This document shows, piece after piece, positions 1 through 9,390 of a stretch of 64,000 bases of DNA. Position 1 is the stretch's first letter, and each line of letters opens with the position of its first letter. Position numbers and translations under genes: made by a program. Below the pieces are notes generated by a model. The model saw only the letters and a list, made by a program, of their open reading frames with translations. It was not told the origin of the DNA and made no database searches. The stretch covers positions 5,022,001-5,086,000 of the forward strand of contig NC_018681.1 in assembly GCF_000250675.2 (NCBI RefSeq), read 5' to 3'. The stretch comes from Nocardia brasiliensis ATCC 700358. Its GTDB lineage: Bacteria > Actinomycetota > Actinomycetes > Mycobacteriales > Mycobacteriaceae.

Positions 1-1
1 A

Positions 2-1312
2 TTCTCGGTGTGGTCGATCTGGTCGGTGATGGTGCTGTTCATGCCGACCGAAACCTACGGCATCGACCCGGCCGGCAAGTTCTTCCTGGTTGCGGTGCCG
101 ACGCTGGTCGGCGCGATCCTGCGCATTCCGTACACGGTGGCCACCGCGAAATTCGGCGGTCGCAATTGGACCATCTTCAGCGCGGTCCTGCTGCTGATTC
201 CGACGCTGCTCACGCTGTATTTCATCAATCAGCCCGGCACCTCGTACACGACATTTCTGATCGTGGCCGCGTTCGCCGGCGTCGGTGGCGGCAACTTCGC
301 CTCGTCGATGACGAATATCAACGCTTTCTACCCGCAGCGACTCAAGGGCTGGGCGCTGGGGCTGAACGCGGGCGGCGGCAATATCGGCGTGCCGGCGATT
401 CAACTGCTCGGCCTGCTGATCATCGCGACGCTCGGCAACGACTACGCATCCCTGATCTGCGCGATCTATCTGGTCCTGGTGGCGGTCGCCGCCCTCGGCG
501 CCGCCCTGTACATGGACAATCTGCGCAATCAGAAGGCCGATCTCACCGATATGCTCGCGGCGCTGAAAGTGCCACAGTCCTGGGCGATCGCGTTCCTGTA
601 CATCGGCACGTTCGGCTCGTTCATCGGCTACAGCTTCGCGTTCGGCCAGGTCCTGCAGATCAGCTTCAAAGCAGGCGGTGACACCGCCGCGCAGGCGGCG
701 CTGCACGCCGCGCAGATCGCGTTCATCGGTCCGCTGCTCGGTTCGCTGGCCCGCCCGTACGGTGGCAAGTGGGCCGACCGGATCGGCGGCAGCAAGGTGA
801 CCATGTACGTCTTCGGGGCGATGATGGCGGCGGCGGTACTGGTCGTGGTGGCGAGCACGCTCGGTGATCGCAACGGCGGCGTTCCGAGCGGAGCGGCGAT
901 GGTGACGCTGATCGCCGGGTTCATCGCCCTGTTCATTCTGTCGGGCATCGGCAACGGGTCCGTCACCAAGATCATCCCGTCGGTGTTCGACGCCAAGTCC
1001 AAGAGCCTGGATCTCCCCCGTGCCGGGCAGGCCGCGTGGGCCCGCAACACCGGCGGCGCACTCATCGGCTTTGTCGGCGCGATCGGTGCGCTCGGCGGTG
1101 TCGGCATCAATCTGATGCTGCGCTCCTCCTACGCCTCCACCCAGTCCGCGACGATCGCGTTCTGGGTCTTCATGGCGTTCTACGTCGCCTGCGCCCTGGT
1201 GGTCTGGGCCGTCTTCCTGCGGCGTCCCAGGGCCGGCGCCGAACCCGACGTGGTGGTCGAGGCGGAAGCCTTCGTCCTGGAAGCCGAAGCGGCCGCACAC
1301 AGCAGCCGCTGA
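2..1312 (+). CDS. narK: NarK-type nitrate/nitrite transporter (5' end outside window)
   Basis: Major facilitator superfamily protein of the NarK nitrate/nitrite porter family, moving nitrate in and/or nitrite out across the cytoplasmic membrane. The open frame runs to the first base of the window (FSVWSIWSVM precedes the first GTG), so the first membrane segment is missing. Visible are many hydrophobic helices and the two Gly-rich NarK-type motifs, AGVGGGNFASSMTNINAFYP near residue 90 and SGIGNGSVTKIIP near residue 315. The C-terminal tail is Glu/Ala-rich. It converges with narI across a strong hairpin, and its position beside narGHJI supports a role in nitrate respiration. Confidence 0.9.
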   Translation, partial: FSVWSIWSVMVLFMPTETYGIDPAGKFFLVAVPTLVGAILRIPYTVATAKFGGRNWTIFSAVLLLIPTLLTLYFINQPGTSYTTFLIVAAFAGVGGGNFASSMTNINAFYPQRLKGWALGLNAGGGNIGVPAIQLLGLLIIATLGNDYASLICAIYLVLVAVAALGAALYMDNLRNQKADLTDMLAALKVPQSWAIAFLYIGTFGSFIGYSFAFGQVLQISFKAGGDTAAQAALHAAQIAFIGPLLGSLARPYGGKWADRIGGSKVTMYVFGAMMAAAVLVVVASTLGDRNGGVPSGAAMVTLIAGFIALFILSGIGNGSVTKIIPSVFDAKSKSLDLPRAGQAAWARNTGGALIGFVGAIGALGGVGINLMLRSSYASTQSATIAFWVFMAFYVACALVVWAVFLRRPRAGAEPDVVVEAEAFVLEAEAAAHSSR

Positions 1313-1329
1313 CCTGCTGGAACAGCACC

Positions 1330-1378
1330 AAAGCCGGGTGCGCCCCGACCTCGAAAGGTCGGGGCGCACACGGCTTTT
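1330..1378. terminator. Bidirectional terminator between narK and narI
   Basis: A 14-bp perfect stem (arms 1338-1351 and 1356-1369, GTGCGCCCCGACCT and complement) closes a CGAA loop. It is extended by a second pairing of AAAGCCG (1330-1336) with CGGCTTT (1371-1377), so the transcript ends in a T-run on + and shows the same on -. Its position between two converging genes fits a shared intrinsic terminator. Confidence 0.85.
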
Positions 1379-1408
1379 CAGGTCTCGGGCGGAACCCGAG
1401 CCGCCGGT

Positions 1409-2149
1409 TCAGCGCCAGCGATCAGGCGTGACCGGAGCATCCCAGGCGCGGGCGTAGCGGCGGGTGTCGGGCGCGCTGGACTGCTTGCGGCGGTACACCA
1501 CATAGGGACGGGTGAGGTAGCCGATGGGCGCGCTGAACATGTGCACCAGGCGGGTGTAGGGCCAGACGCCGATCAGGACGAGCACGATCAGGCCGTGCAG
1601 CTGGAAGGTCCACGGCGTGCCGACCATCAGCTCCGGTTCCGGATGCGGCGTGAAAAGACTACGGAACCAAGGGGAAACGGTCTCGCGATAGTTGTAGGTG
1701 CCCCAAACCAGGTTGCTGCCCCAGGTGTTGAGCAGTCCGGTGACCAGCGCGCCGGCCAGCAGGACGTACATCACTTTGTCGTTGGCAGTGGTGGCCTTGC
1801 GCACCGCGGGCACGGTGATCCGGCGATAGAGCAGGATGGCAACGCCGGCGAGCACGGCCACCCCCGCGATCGAACCCGCCGAAACCGCGATCAGGTGATA
1901 GGTGTGCTCGGAGATGCCGATCGCGGCCGTCCACGATTCCGGTATCAGCACCCCCAGCACGTGACCGCCGATCACGCCGAGCATGCCGAAGTGGAACAGC
2001 GGGCTGCCCAGGCGCAGCAGGCGGCTTTCGTAAACCTGGGAAGACCTTGTGGTCCAGCCGAATTGGTCGTTTCGATAGCGCCACAGATGGCCGAGAACGA
2101 ACGAGGTGAACGCCACATACGGCAGGGTCAACCATAGGGTGCTGGTCAT
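1409..2149 (-). CDS. narI: Respiratory nitrate reductase gamma subunit
   Basis: Membrane cytochrome b subunit (246 aa) that oxidises menaquinol and passes electrons to NarH. Five hydrophobic segments are visible. The four haem-ligand histidines sit at 53, 63, 185 and 203, with the same spacing (10 and 18) as His56/66 and His187/205 of the E. coli protein. The ATG overlaps the narJ stop in ATGA, so the two are translationally coupled. Last gene of narGHJI, followed by the terminator shared with narK. Confidence 0.96.
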   Translation of the reverse strand: MTSTLWLTLPYVAFTSFVLGHLWRYRNDQFGWTTRSSQVYESRLLRLGSPLFHFGMLGVIGGHVLGVLIPESWTAAIGISEHTYHLIAVSAGSIAGVAVLAGVAILLYRRITVPAVRKATTANDKVMYVLLAGALVTGLLNTWGSNLVWGTYNYRETVSPWFRSLFTPHPEPELMVGTPWTFQLHGLIVLVLIGVWPYTRLVHMFSAPIGYLTRPYVVYRRKQSSAPDTRRYARAWDAPVTPDRWR

Positions 2150-2826
2150 CGGCGGCCTTCTCCTTGCGCGAACATCGTGGGATCCATGGCGAACGGCTCG
2201 AGTCCCACTTCTTCCTCCGGTGGCCCCTGGGCGGCCAATTCGGCGATGCGCCGCCGGTCCGCGGTGGTCGGCGGCGGCAGCGTGGCCAGCACGGCGGCGA
2301 GCACGTCGGCGTACGGAGAACCGCTGTCCGCCAACGAGAGCCGGAGCAGCTCGAGCACCGGTACGTGCTCGCCGAGCAATCGTTCGCCGCCGATCGGGTC
2401 GACCGTAGCCGCGAACTCGAGCAGCACCGCCAGGTGATCGGGCAATTCCTCGTCGCCGAGTTCGACACCCGCCTGCCGATAGGCGTGTTTGAAGCGGAGC
2501 AGTGCCATCCCGCGCTTGCGGGTATCGCCGTACGCGTAGAAGGTCAGGTGCATGCTGGAGCGTCGGCGCATATCGAATGTGCGGACGTATTCGGCCGCGA
2601 GGTCCAGTGGCACGGCGGCCCGGATATGGGCAAGGAATCCGAGCAGCGGGTCCCGCACCGCGGGCGGCAATTCTGTTGCGGCGTCGAGCAGTTCGCCGGT
2701 CAGCGCGAGCAGCTGTTCGCTGGGATAGTCGAGCAGTAGCGCGGCGATCCGCCAGACCAGGCGGCGGTCCCGCTCGGCCATGGGCACCGCGGGCTCCGGC
2801 CTGCGCCGGACCTTCAGCAGCGCCAT
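2146..2826 (-). CDS. narJ: Nitrate reductase delta subunit / NarG maturation chaperone
   Basis: NarJ/TorD-family chaperone (226 aa) that holds apo-NarG until the molybdenum cofactor and iron-sulfur clusters are inserted; it is not part of the final enzyme. The frame is open upstream to 3021, but that extension is Arg-rich sequence inside narH, so the start is placed at the ATG before LLKVRRRPEP. The conserved LLDYPSEQLL segment near the N-terminus and the helix-rich body fit the family. Thirteen bases separate it from narH and it overlaps narI by four. Confidence 0.93.
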   Translation of the reverse strand: MALLKVRRRPEPAVPMAERDRRLVWRIAALLLDYPSEQLLALTGELLDAATELPPAVRDPLLGFLAHIRAAVPLDLAAEYVRTFDMRRRSSMHLTFYAYGDTRKRGMALLRFKHAYRQAGVELGDEELPDHLAVLLEFAATVDPIGGERLLGEHVPVLELLRLSLADSGSPYADVLAAVLATLPPPTTADRRRIAELAAQGPPEEEVGLEPFAMDPTMFAQGEGRR

Positions 2827-2839
2827 GCTGGGCTCTTGT

Positions 2840-4579
2840 TCATTGCGGTGTCCCCGTGGGTGTCGGGGCGGCGCGCGGCGTGCCTTCCGGCACAGCCTCA
2901 TTGCTCCCGTTCGCCGCCGCGCCGTGTCCGTGCGTGCCGTTTCCGTTCGTACCGTTGTGCTTTTCCCTGCCGTTGGTGCCGTTCTGCGCTGAAGGCAACA
3001 ATCCGTCGGTGCTCTTGCCATCCCAGTTGAGCAGGTTGACGCGAGCGGACTTCTCTTCCGGCGCAGCGCCGTTGGTGTCGGTGAGGTGGAACTTTTCGAC
3101 CATGGTGTCGAGGGCGGTCATGCCCGGTCCGCCGTCGGTGTCGAGGCTGCATCCGGTGGCGAGGGCGTCGAGTTGGTGTGCTTCTGATCCGGCACCGGAC
3201 GGGATGACGTAGCGGTGTTCGTATTTGGCGATGGCGAGTAGTCGGTAGAGGGCTTCGATTTCTTCGGGTTCGAGCCGAATCGAGGGGGCGATCGCAGGGT
3301 CGGGTTCTTCGCCGAGGTTGATCGAGCGCATGAATGCGCGCATCCCGGCCAGTCGTTGCAACGCGGCGCGGACGGGTCCGATTTCGCCTGCGGTGAACAG
3401 TTCGGCGAGGTATTCGATGGGGATGCGGAGGGTGTCGATGGCGCCGAAGAGGTTGTGGGGGTTTTCGCCGTCGTGGCCGGTTTCGGTCAACACGTCGACG
3501 ATGGGTGAGAGGGGTGGGATGTACCAGACCATGGGCATGGTGCGGTATTCCGGGTGTAAGGGTAGGGCGATTTGGTAGTCGGCGATGAGTTTGTAGACCG
3601 GGGAGTCCTGGGCGGCTTGGATCCATTCCGGGGAGATGCCGGCGTGTTCGGCTTCGGTGATGACGCGGGGGTCGTGGGGGTTGAGGAAGACGCCGAGTTG
3701 GGCGGGGTAGAGGTCGTGGGGGTCGGTGACCGCGGCAGCTTGACCGACTTTGTCGGCGTCGTAGAGCATGACGCCGATGTAGCGCAGGCGGCCGACGCAG
3801 GTTTCCGAGCACACGGTCGGGATCCCGACCTCGATGCGCGGGTAGCAGAAGGTGCATTTCTCGGCTTTGCCGGTTTTGTGGTTGAAGTAGATCTTCTTGT
3901 AGGGGCAGCCGGTGACGCAGTGGCGCCAGCCCCGGCATTTGTCTTGATCGACGAGCACGATCCCGTCCTCGGCGCGTTTGTAGATCGCCCCGGACGGGCA
4001 CGACGCCGCACACGACGGATTCAAGCAATGCTCACAGATCCGCGGCAGGTAGAACATGAAGGTTTGCTCGAACTCGAGTTTCACCTGGTCGGACAACCGC
4101 CCCAGCAACGGATCCTTACCGACCTGTTCGGGTCCGGAACCGAGGTCGTCGTCCCAGTTCGCACCCCACGTGATCTGGGTGTCGGCGCCGGTGATCAAGG
4201 ATTTCGGGCGTGCGACCGGGGTGGTGTCCATCGCCGGGGCCGAGAGCAAAGTGTCGTAGTCATAGCTCCACGGCTCGTAATAGTCGGCGACCGTGGGCAG
4301 GTCGGGGTTGGCGAAAAGGTTGAGCAGCCGTGTGAACCGTGACCCCGACTTCAACGTCAGTTTGCCGCGCCGGTTGAGCCTCCAGCCGCCTTTCCACCGG
4401 TCTTGGTCTTGGTACTGGCGGGGATAGCCTTGCCCGGGACGGGTTTCGACGTTGTTGAACCACATGTATTCGGTGCCGCCGCGGTTGGTCCACGCCTGTT
4501 TACACGTCACCGAGCAGGTGTGGCAGCCGATGCATTTGTCCAGGTTCATCACCATCGCCAGTTGTGCCATGACACGCAT
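2840..4579 (-). CDS. narH: Respiratory nitrate reductase beta (iron-sulfur) subunit
   Basis: Electron-transfer subunit (579 aa) carrying three 4Fe-4S and one 3Fe-4S cluster between NarI and NarG. All four Cys groups are present: CIGCHTCSVTC (residues 16-26), CEHCLNPSCAASC, CRGWRHCVTGC (Trp replaces one Cys, as expected for the 3Fe-4S site), and CTFCYPRIEVGIPTVCSETC. The C-terminal ~70 residues form a low-complexity Asn/Gly/His-rich tail absent from E. coli NarH. Codons in about 3150-3790 end unusually often in C or A compared with neighbouring genes. The start lies directly behind the 3' fragment of narG. Confidence 0.96.
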   Translation of the reverse strand: MRVMAQLAMVMNLDKCIGCHTCSVTCKQAWTNRGGTEYMWFNNVETRPGQGYPRQYQDQDRWKGGWRLNRRGKLTLKSGSRFTRLLNLFANPDLPTVADYYEPWSYDYDTLLSAPAMDTTPVARPKSLITGADTQITWGANWDDDLGSGPEQVGKDPLLGRLSDQVKLEFEQTFMFYLPRICEHCLNPSCAASCPSGAIYKRAEDGIVLVDQDKCRGWRHCVTGCPYKKIYFNHKTGKAEKCTFCYPRIEVGIPTVCSETCVGRLRYIGVMLYDADKVGQAAAVTDPHDLYPAQLGVFLNPHDPRVITEAEHAGISPEWIQAAQDSPVYKLIADYQIALPLHPEYRTMPMVWYIPPLSPIVDVLTETGHDGENPHNLFGAIDTLRIPIEYLAELFTAGEIGPVRAALQRLAGMRAFMRSINLGEEPDPAIAPSIRLEPEEIEALYRLLAIAKYEHRYVIPSGAGSEAHQLDALATGCSLDTDGGPGMTALDTMVEKFHLTDTNGAAPEEKSARVNLLNWDGKSTDGLLPSAQNGTNGREKHNGTNGNGTHGHGAAANGSNEAVPEGTPRAAPTPTGTPQ

Positions 4580-4580
4580 C

Positions 4581-5087
4581 TCAGTACTCCACTTCCTGGC
4601 TACGGCGCCGGATCGTGGTGACCTCGTCGCGCTGGTTACCGGTCGGGCCGTGATAATTCAACGCGAACGACTGCTGGGCATACCCGCCGATCAAATGCGA
4701 CGGCTTGATCATGATCCGGGTCAACGCGTTATGGATCCCGCCCCGCTTACCCCGCGCGTCATCGACCTGCGGGCGGTCCTCGATCCTGGGTACACCCACC
4801 GCCCGGTCCTGCGCGTGATACATGAACACCGTGCCCTCGGGCATCCGATGCGACACGATCGCCCGCGCCACCACCACCCCGTTACGGTTGACCGCCTCGA
4901 TCCAATCATTATCGGCCACACCGATCTTCGCCGCGTCACGCTCCGACATCCAGATCGAGGGCCCACCCCGCGACAACGTCAACATATGCAAATTGTCCTG
5001 ATACGCCGAATGAATCGACCACTTCGAATGCGGCGTCAAATACCGCACCGTCACACCCCGCTCCGACACCGCCCCGACCTTGATCAC
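4581..5087 (-). pseudogene. narG: narG 3' fragment, separated by an internal inversion
   Basis: Encodes the last ~165 residues of the nitrate reductase catalytic subunit, including RYLTPHSKWSIHS, RGGPSIWMS, GVADNDWIEAVN and the C-terminal IGGYAQQSFALNYHG segment of the molybdopterin-dinucleotide-binding domain. It lacks its own ribosome site; the only apparent start is a GTG (5087) inside the rearrangement. In the restored arrangement codon AAG at 5081-5079 follows the CCC at the far end of the inverted block, and the frame continues without a shift. It sits one base before narH, in the normal place for the end of narG. Confidence 0.9.
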
Positions 5088-7272
5088 CCTCGACGAGCGG
5101 GACGGCGGCTATGTACCCGGCAAGTTCCTCACTGCGGCCGACCTCGCCGCGTCCGGTTCGGTGGCGCAGGGGGTCGCCGAACCGGACGCGGGTGACGAGT
5201 TCCGTACGGTGTTGCTGGACGCCGACGCGAATCCGGTGGTGCCCAACGGATCGCTGGGCGACCGGTTCGGCGCGTCCGGCACCGGACGGTGGAACCTCGA
5301 CCTGGCGGGCGTCGATCCGCTGCTGACGCTGCACGGCCGCACCGATGATGCTGCGGCCGTGCGGTTTCCCCGCTTCGACACCGATGTGCCCGGTGTGCTG
5401 ACCCGTGGTGTGCCGACGATGGTCGTCGCGGGCAAGCGGGTCACCACCGTGTTCGATCTGCTGCTGGCGCAGTACGGTGTCGCGCGCGACGGTCTGCCAG
5501 GGACCTGGCCGACCGGTTACGACGATGCGTCCGAGCCGTATACGCCCGCGTGGCAGGAGGCGGTCACCGGTGTGCCGGCCGTTCAGGCGACCCGGATCGC
5601 GCGTGAATTCGCCGACAATGCCGAGCGTTCGGGCGGCCGGTCGATGATCCTGATGGGTGCGGGCACCAATCACTGGTTCCATTCCGATCAGATCTATCGT
5701 GCGTTCTTCACGCTGACGCTGCTCACCGGCTGCCAAGGGGCGAACGGCGGCGGCTGGGCGCACTATGTCGGGCAGGAGAAGTGCCGGCCGGTAACCGGTT
5801 GGTCCACACTGGCTTTCGGGCTGGACTGGCAGCGCCCGCCGCGCCAGATGCAGGGCACCGTCTTCTGGTATCTCAGCAACAATCAGTGGCGCTATGACCC
5901 GTTCACCGCGGAGGCGTTCGCTTCGCCGTTGGGGGAGGGACGTTTCGCGGGGCGCACTGCGGCGGACAATATCGCGTTGGCGAGCCGGCTGGGTTGGATG
6001 CCGAGTTATCCGACCTTCGACCGCAATCCGCTGGATCTGGCGGACGAGGCCGAGCGTGCGGGGAAGTCCGCGCCCGAGCATGTCGTGGACGAATTGAGAT
6101 CCGGTGACCTGCGTTTCGCGTGTGAGGACCCCGATGACCCGGAGAACTTCCCGCGCTGTCTGACGGTGTGGCGTGCGAACCTGCTCGGTTCGTCGGGTAA
6201 GGGTAACGAGTACTTCCACAAGCATCTGCTGGGTGCGGATTCGAATTTGCAGACCACCGATGTGACCGGTGTGCGGCCGCAGGAGCTGGTGTGGCGGGAG
6301 CAGGCGGCGACGGGGAAGCTGGATCTGCTGTTGTCGCTGGACTTCCGGATGACGAGCACGACATTGTTCTCCGATATCGTGCTGCCCGCGGCGACCTGGT
6401 ATGAGAAGCACGACCTGTCCTCGACCGACATGCACCCGTTCGTGCACGCCTTCTCCCCGGCGATTTCACCGCCGTGGGAAGCGAAGACCGACTTCGAGGC
6501 GTTCCACCGGATCGCGCGCGGCTTCTCGTGGATGGCCGAAAAGCACCTGGGTGTCCGCAAAGACATCGTGGCGGTGCCGTTGCAGCATGATTCGCCGGAT
6601 GCGATGGCGCAGGCCGGTGGGCGGGTGCTGGACTGGAAAGCCGGTGAGTGCGAGCCGATTCCGGGTCAGACGATGCCCAAACTGGTGCTGGTGGAACGGG
6701 ACTACCCCAAGATCGCCGAGAAGATGGCCGCGCTGGGGCCGTTGGTCGAGACGCTGGGCCTGACCACCAAGGGGGTGACGACGTATCCGGAGGAGGAGGT
6801 GAAATACCTCGCGGGTGTCAACGGCACCGTGGTTTCCGGTGTGGCTCAGGGGCGTCCGTCACTGGCGAAGGACACCCATGCCGCGGAGGCGATTCTGGCG
6901 CTGTCGGGCACGACCAATGGGCGGCTCGCGGTGCAGGGTTTCGAGGCGTTGGAGCGTCGTACGGGTACTGAGCTGGCGGATTTGGCTGCGGAGCATGAGG
7001 GTAAGCGGATCAGTTTTGCGGATACGCAGGCGCGTCCGGTGCCGGTGATCACCTCGCCGGAGTGGTCGGGGAGTGAGTCGGGTGGGCGGCGGTATTCGCC
7101 GTTCACGATCAATGTGGAGCGGTGTAAGCCGTGGCATACGTTGTCGGGGCGGCAGCATTTCTATTTGGATCATGATTGGATGATCGAGTTGGGTGAGCAG
7201 TTGCCGGTGTTTAGGCCGCCGTTGGATATGACGGGGTTGTTCTGTGAGCCCAAGAACGGCAGATCGGTGTAG
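5080..7272 (+). pseudogene. narG: narG central segment in inverted orientation
   Basis: A 730-codon frame on + encoding the middle of NarG, from LDERDGGYVPGKFLTAADLA through GRSMILMGAGTNHWFHSDQ, YVGQEKCRPVTGW, LLGSSGKGNEYF, LPAATWYEKHDLSSTDMHPF and LSGRQHFYLDHDWM to DMTGLFCEPK. All of these are NarG sequence, yet both flanking pieces lie on -. The block is bounded by CTTG (5079-5082) and CAAG (7251-7254). No stop or frameshift is present, so the inversion is either recent, reversible or an assembly artefact. There is no plausible promoter or ribosome site for it in this orientation. Third-position G/T bias in 6860-7245 matches the coding strand of the flanking narG pieces, supporting an ancestral minus orientation. 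Confidence 0.9.
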
Positions 7273-8306
7273 CGCTTGACGTAATCGAGGAACCGGGGCG
7301 TCGACCGTTCGACGAAGAACTCGCGCAGCACCACGTGCCCCATCGACATGGCAAGCGCCGCATCGGTTCCCGGCCGCGCCGCCACCCACTCATCGGCGAA
7401 CTTCGTATTGTCGGCATAGTCGGGCGACACCACCACGACCTTCTGCCCCCGATACCGCGCCTCGGTCATATAGTGCGCATCCGGCGTCCGCGTCACCGGC
7501 ACATTCGAACCCCACATGATCAGATACCCGGCATCGAACCAATCCGCCGACTCCGGCACATCGGTCTGATCACCGAACACCTGCGGCGACGCCACCGGCA
7601 GATCGGCATACCAGTCATAGAACGACAACATCGACCCACCCAGCAACGAGATGAACCGCGCACCAACCGCATGACTGACCATCGACATCGCCGGAATCGG
7701 CGAGAAACCCGCCACCCGATCCGGACCGTACCGCTTGATCGTGTAAACATGCGCCGCCGCCGCGATCTCGGCCGCCTCCCACCACTCGGCGCGCACGAAG
7801 CCACCCTTGCCACGAGATGACTTGTAGCGCTTCGCTTTCGCGGCGTCCTCGACGATGTCACCCCAGGCCAGCACCGGGTCCTTGAGCCGAGACTTGGCTT
7901 CGCGGTACATCTCCAGCAGCACGCCGCGCACATACGGATAGCGGATTCGGGCGGGCGAGTAGGTGTACCAGGAGAACGACGCGCCGCGCGGGCACCCCCG
8001 CGGCTCGTACTCCGGCTTGTCCGACCCGACCGAGGGATAGTCGGTCTGCTGCGATTCCCAGGTGATGACACCGTCTTTCACGTAGATCTTCCACGAGCAG
8101 GACCCGGTGCAGTTCACGCCGTGGGTCGAGCGCACCACCTTGTCGTGTGACCATCGGTCGCGATAGAACTCGTCGGCCGCGCGTCCGCCGACCTTGTGCA
8201 GCGTGCGCTGGTCCGCCGAAATCTCGCCGCGGTGAAAATACTTGCCCAACCGCAGCAGTGCGTCACCGGCGTCGGCGTTTGATCGGTCGGTCGGTCGGTG
8301 CGCCAC
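7170..8306 (-). pseudogene. narG: narG 5' fragment, truncated by an internal inversion
   Basis: N-terminal third of the molybdenum-containing nitrate reductase subunit. The first 352 codons are normal NarG: the HGVNCTGSC and EPRGCPRGA motifs that ligate the FS0 cluster, the SFYDWYADLP stretch around the molybdenum-ligand Asp, QTDVPESADW and GSNVPVTRTPDAH. After YTDLPFL the frame crosses the breakpoint and reads 26 antisense residues before a stop at 7170. A GTG start with a GGGGGC ribosome site four bases upstream is used. Codons 3-7 contain four ACCG tetranucleotides. As drawn it can only make a truncated, inactive product. Confidence 0.93.
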
Positions 8307-8889
8307 GACGCCCCCTTCGAGCTGTGAAAATCGGGCTGGTGCTCAGACTGTAAGGACCACGGGACCTGCGTCCAAACGGTTCCCTCACACCCCGCCCGGA
8401 CGGGTTGTGCGGTGTGAGATCACGGCAATCTCCCGGTCACGGCGGGCCGCCCGCGCCCGCCCTCGCACAGCCGTTCGACCTGCACGTGAGCTTGCCGACC
8501 GGCCGAAACACCGGGCGGTTCGCCTGTTTCGACGCCGATCATGTGATTGTTCGGAAACAGCGGGTTCTCGGGCGGTTTACATTTGTTAACAGATCATCGA
8601 TCAGCGGAATCGACGTACTCGCCGGCCTGCCGTCCCGCGATCGAGTCCCGACGGCGCATTCGATCCCTCCCCCATCCGTCGCATACGGACGACCATCCGA
8701 CACCTTCCCCTGCGTCGACCGGGGCAACCCCGGTGCACCGGATGTCATGCGGACCATCGCAACACAGTTCGGCCCGCCACCGCTACCGAACGCGGACATC
8801 GATCTGTCGGCCGAACGGTGGATATCCCCAGGCTCGCGCCGGTGGCATCGTGGTCAGCGCAATCGAAACCAAGCTTCGGTGGAGGAAAA
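8307..8889. other. Intergenic region upstream of narG and the secreted-protein gene
   Basis: A 583-bp gap between divergent genes, the longest non-coding stretch in the window. Reading frames inside it show no recognisable protein. It must hold the narGHJI promoter near 8310-8400 and that of the + gene. A weak candidate for the latter is GGAAAC (8553-8558) followed by CGGTTT (8573-8578), loosely like an ECF-sigma promoter, next to an AT-rich patch with GTTAAC (8585-8590). No convincing FNR-like site or RNA gene was found. Confidence 0.4.
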
Positions 8890-9390
8890 GTGTTGAGCCA
8901 GAGTGTGATTCGTCGTCCAGGCCTGCGCGACATGGCTGCGGCCACCGTCATGGCCGCGGCACTGACCGTCGCGGCCTCGGCCGGCGCGTCCGCCGGGCCG
9001 GGCACCGGTAGCTCCGGCAGTTCGGACACCGGTAGCGGTAGTGGTAGCGCCGGAAGCGGCAGCGGCCCCGGCACGCCGCAACCGCCCACCCAGCGCTGCA
9101 ACCAGTCGACCAAATCCGGCGGCGCGGGCGTCACCGACACCATGCACGAACTCGGCCGCGGCGGCCCGCTCTCCTTCGTCCTGGCGTACGAGACCTACGA
9201 CGTCCCGGACAAGATCGACGTCTTCTACCAGGGCGCGCTGGTGCGCACCACGGGTTATGTGGGCGACCATCTCAATCAAGGCACCGGCTCGATCACCGTC
9301 GGCCTGCCCGCGGGCACCGCCACCGCCGTCATGGTCCGCGTCACCGGCCCGAGTGGCACCAAGTGGGACTACACCGTCAGATGCCCCTGA
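8890..9390 (+). CDS. Secreted protein with Gly/Ser-rich linker
   Basis: Predicted exported protein of 166 aa. A basic N-terminus and a hydrophobic stretch (AAATVMAAALTVAASAGASA) form a signal peptide with Ala-x-Ala cleavage near residue 36. A low-complexity Gly/Ser/Thr linker of ~25 residues follows, then a ~95-residue domain with two Cys (RCNQS and the C-terminal VRCP) that could form a disulfide. The GTG start is chosen because GGAGGAAAA lies directly upstream; the frame also extends to 8818 without a ribosome site. The 3' end overlaps the convergent oxidoreductase gene by 22 bases. No function can be assigned. Confidence 0.72.
   Translation: MLSQSVIRRPGLRDMAAATVMAAALTVAASAGASAGPGTGSSGSSDTGSGSGSAGSGSGPGTPQPPTQRCNQSTKSGGAGVTDTMHELGRGGPLSFVLAYETYDVPDKIDVFYQGALVRTTGYVGDHLNQGTGSITVGLPAGTATAVMVRVTGPSGTKWDYTVRCP

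Noticed and set aside
5079..7254. Inverted narG block as a transposon or integron cassette
   Set aside because: The block is itself narG sequence, has no terminal inverted repeats beyond four bases, no target duplication and no recombinase.
8307..8889. Small genes or an RNA in the long intergenic region
   Set aside because: Frames lack plausible proteins and ribosome sites; no clear stem-loop family or tRNA-like fold was seen.
9003..9075. Gly/Ser repeat as a tandem DNA repeat or CRISPR-like array
   Set aside because: Irregular repeat units inside a coding linker; no conserved spacer structure. No CRISPR array was found anywhere.
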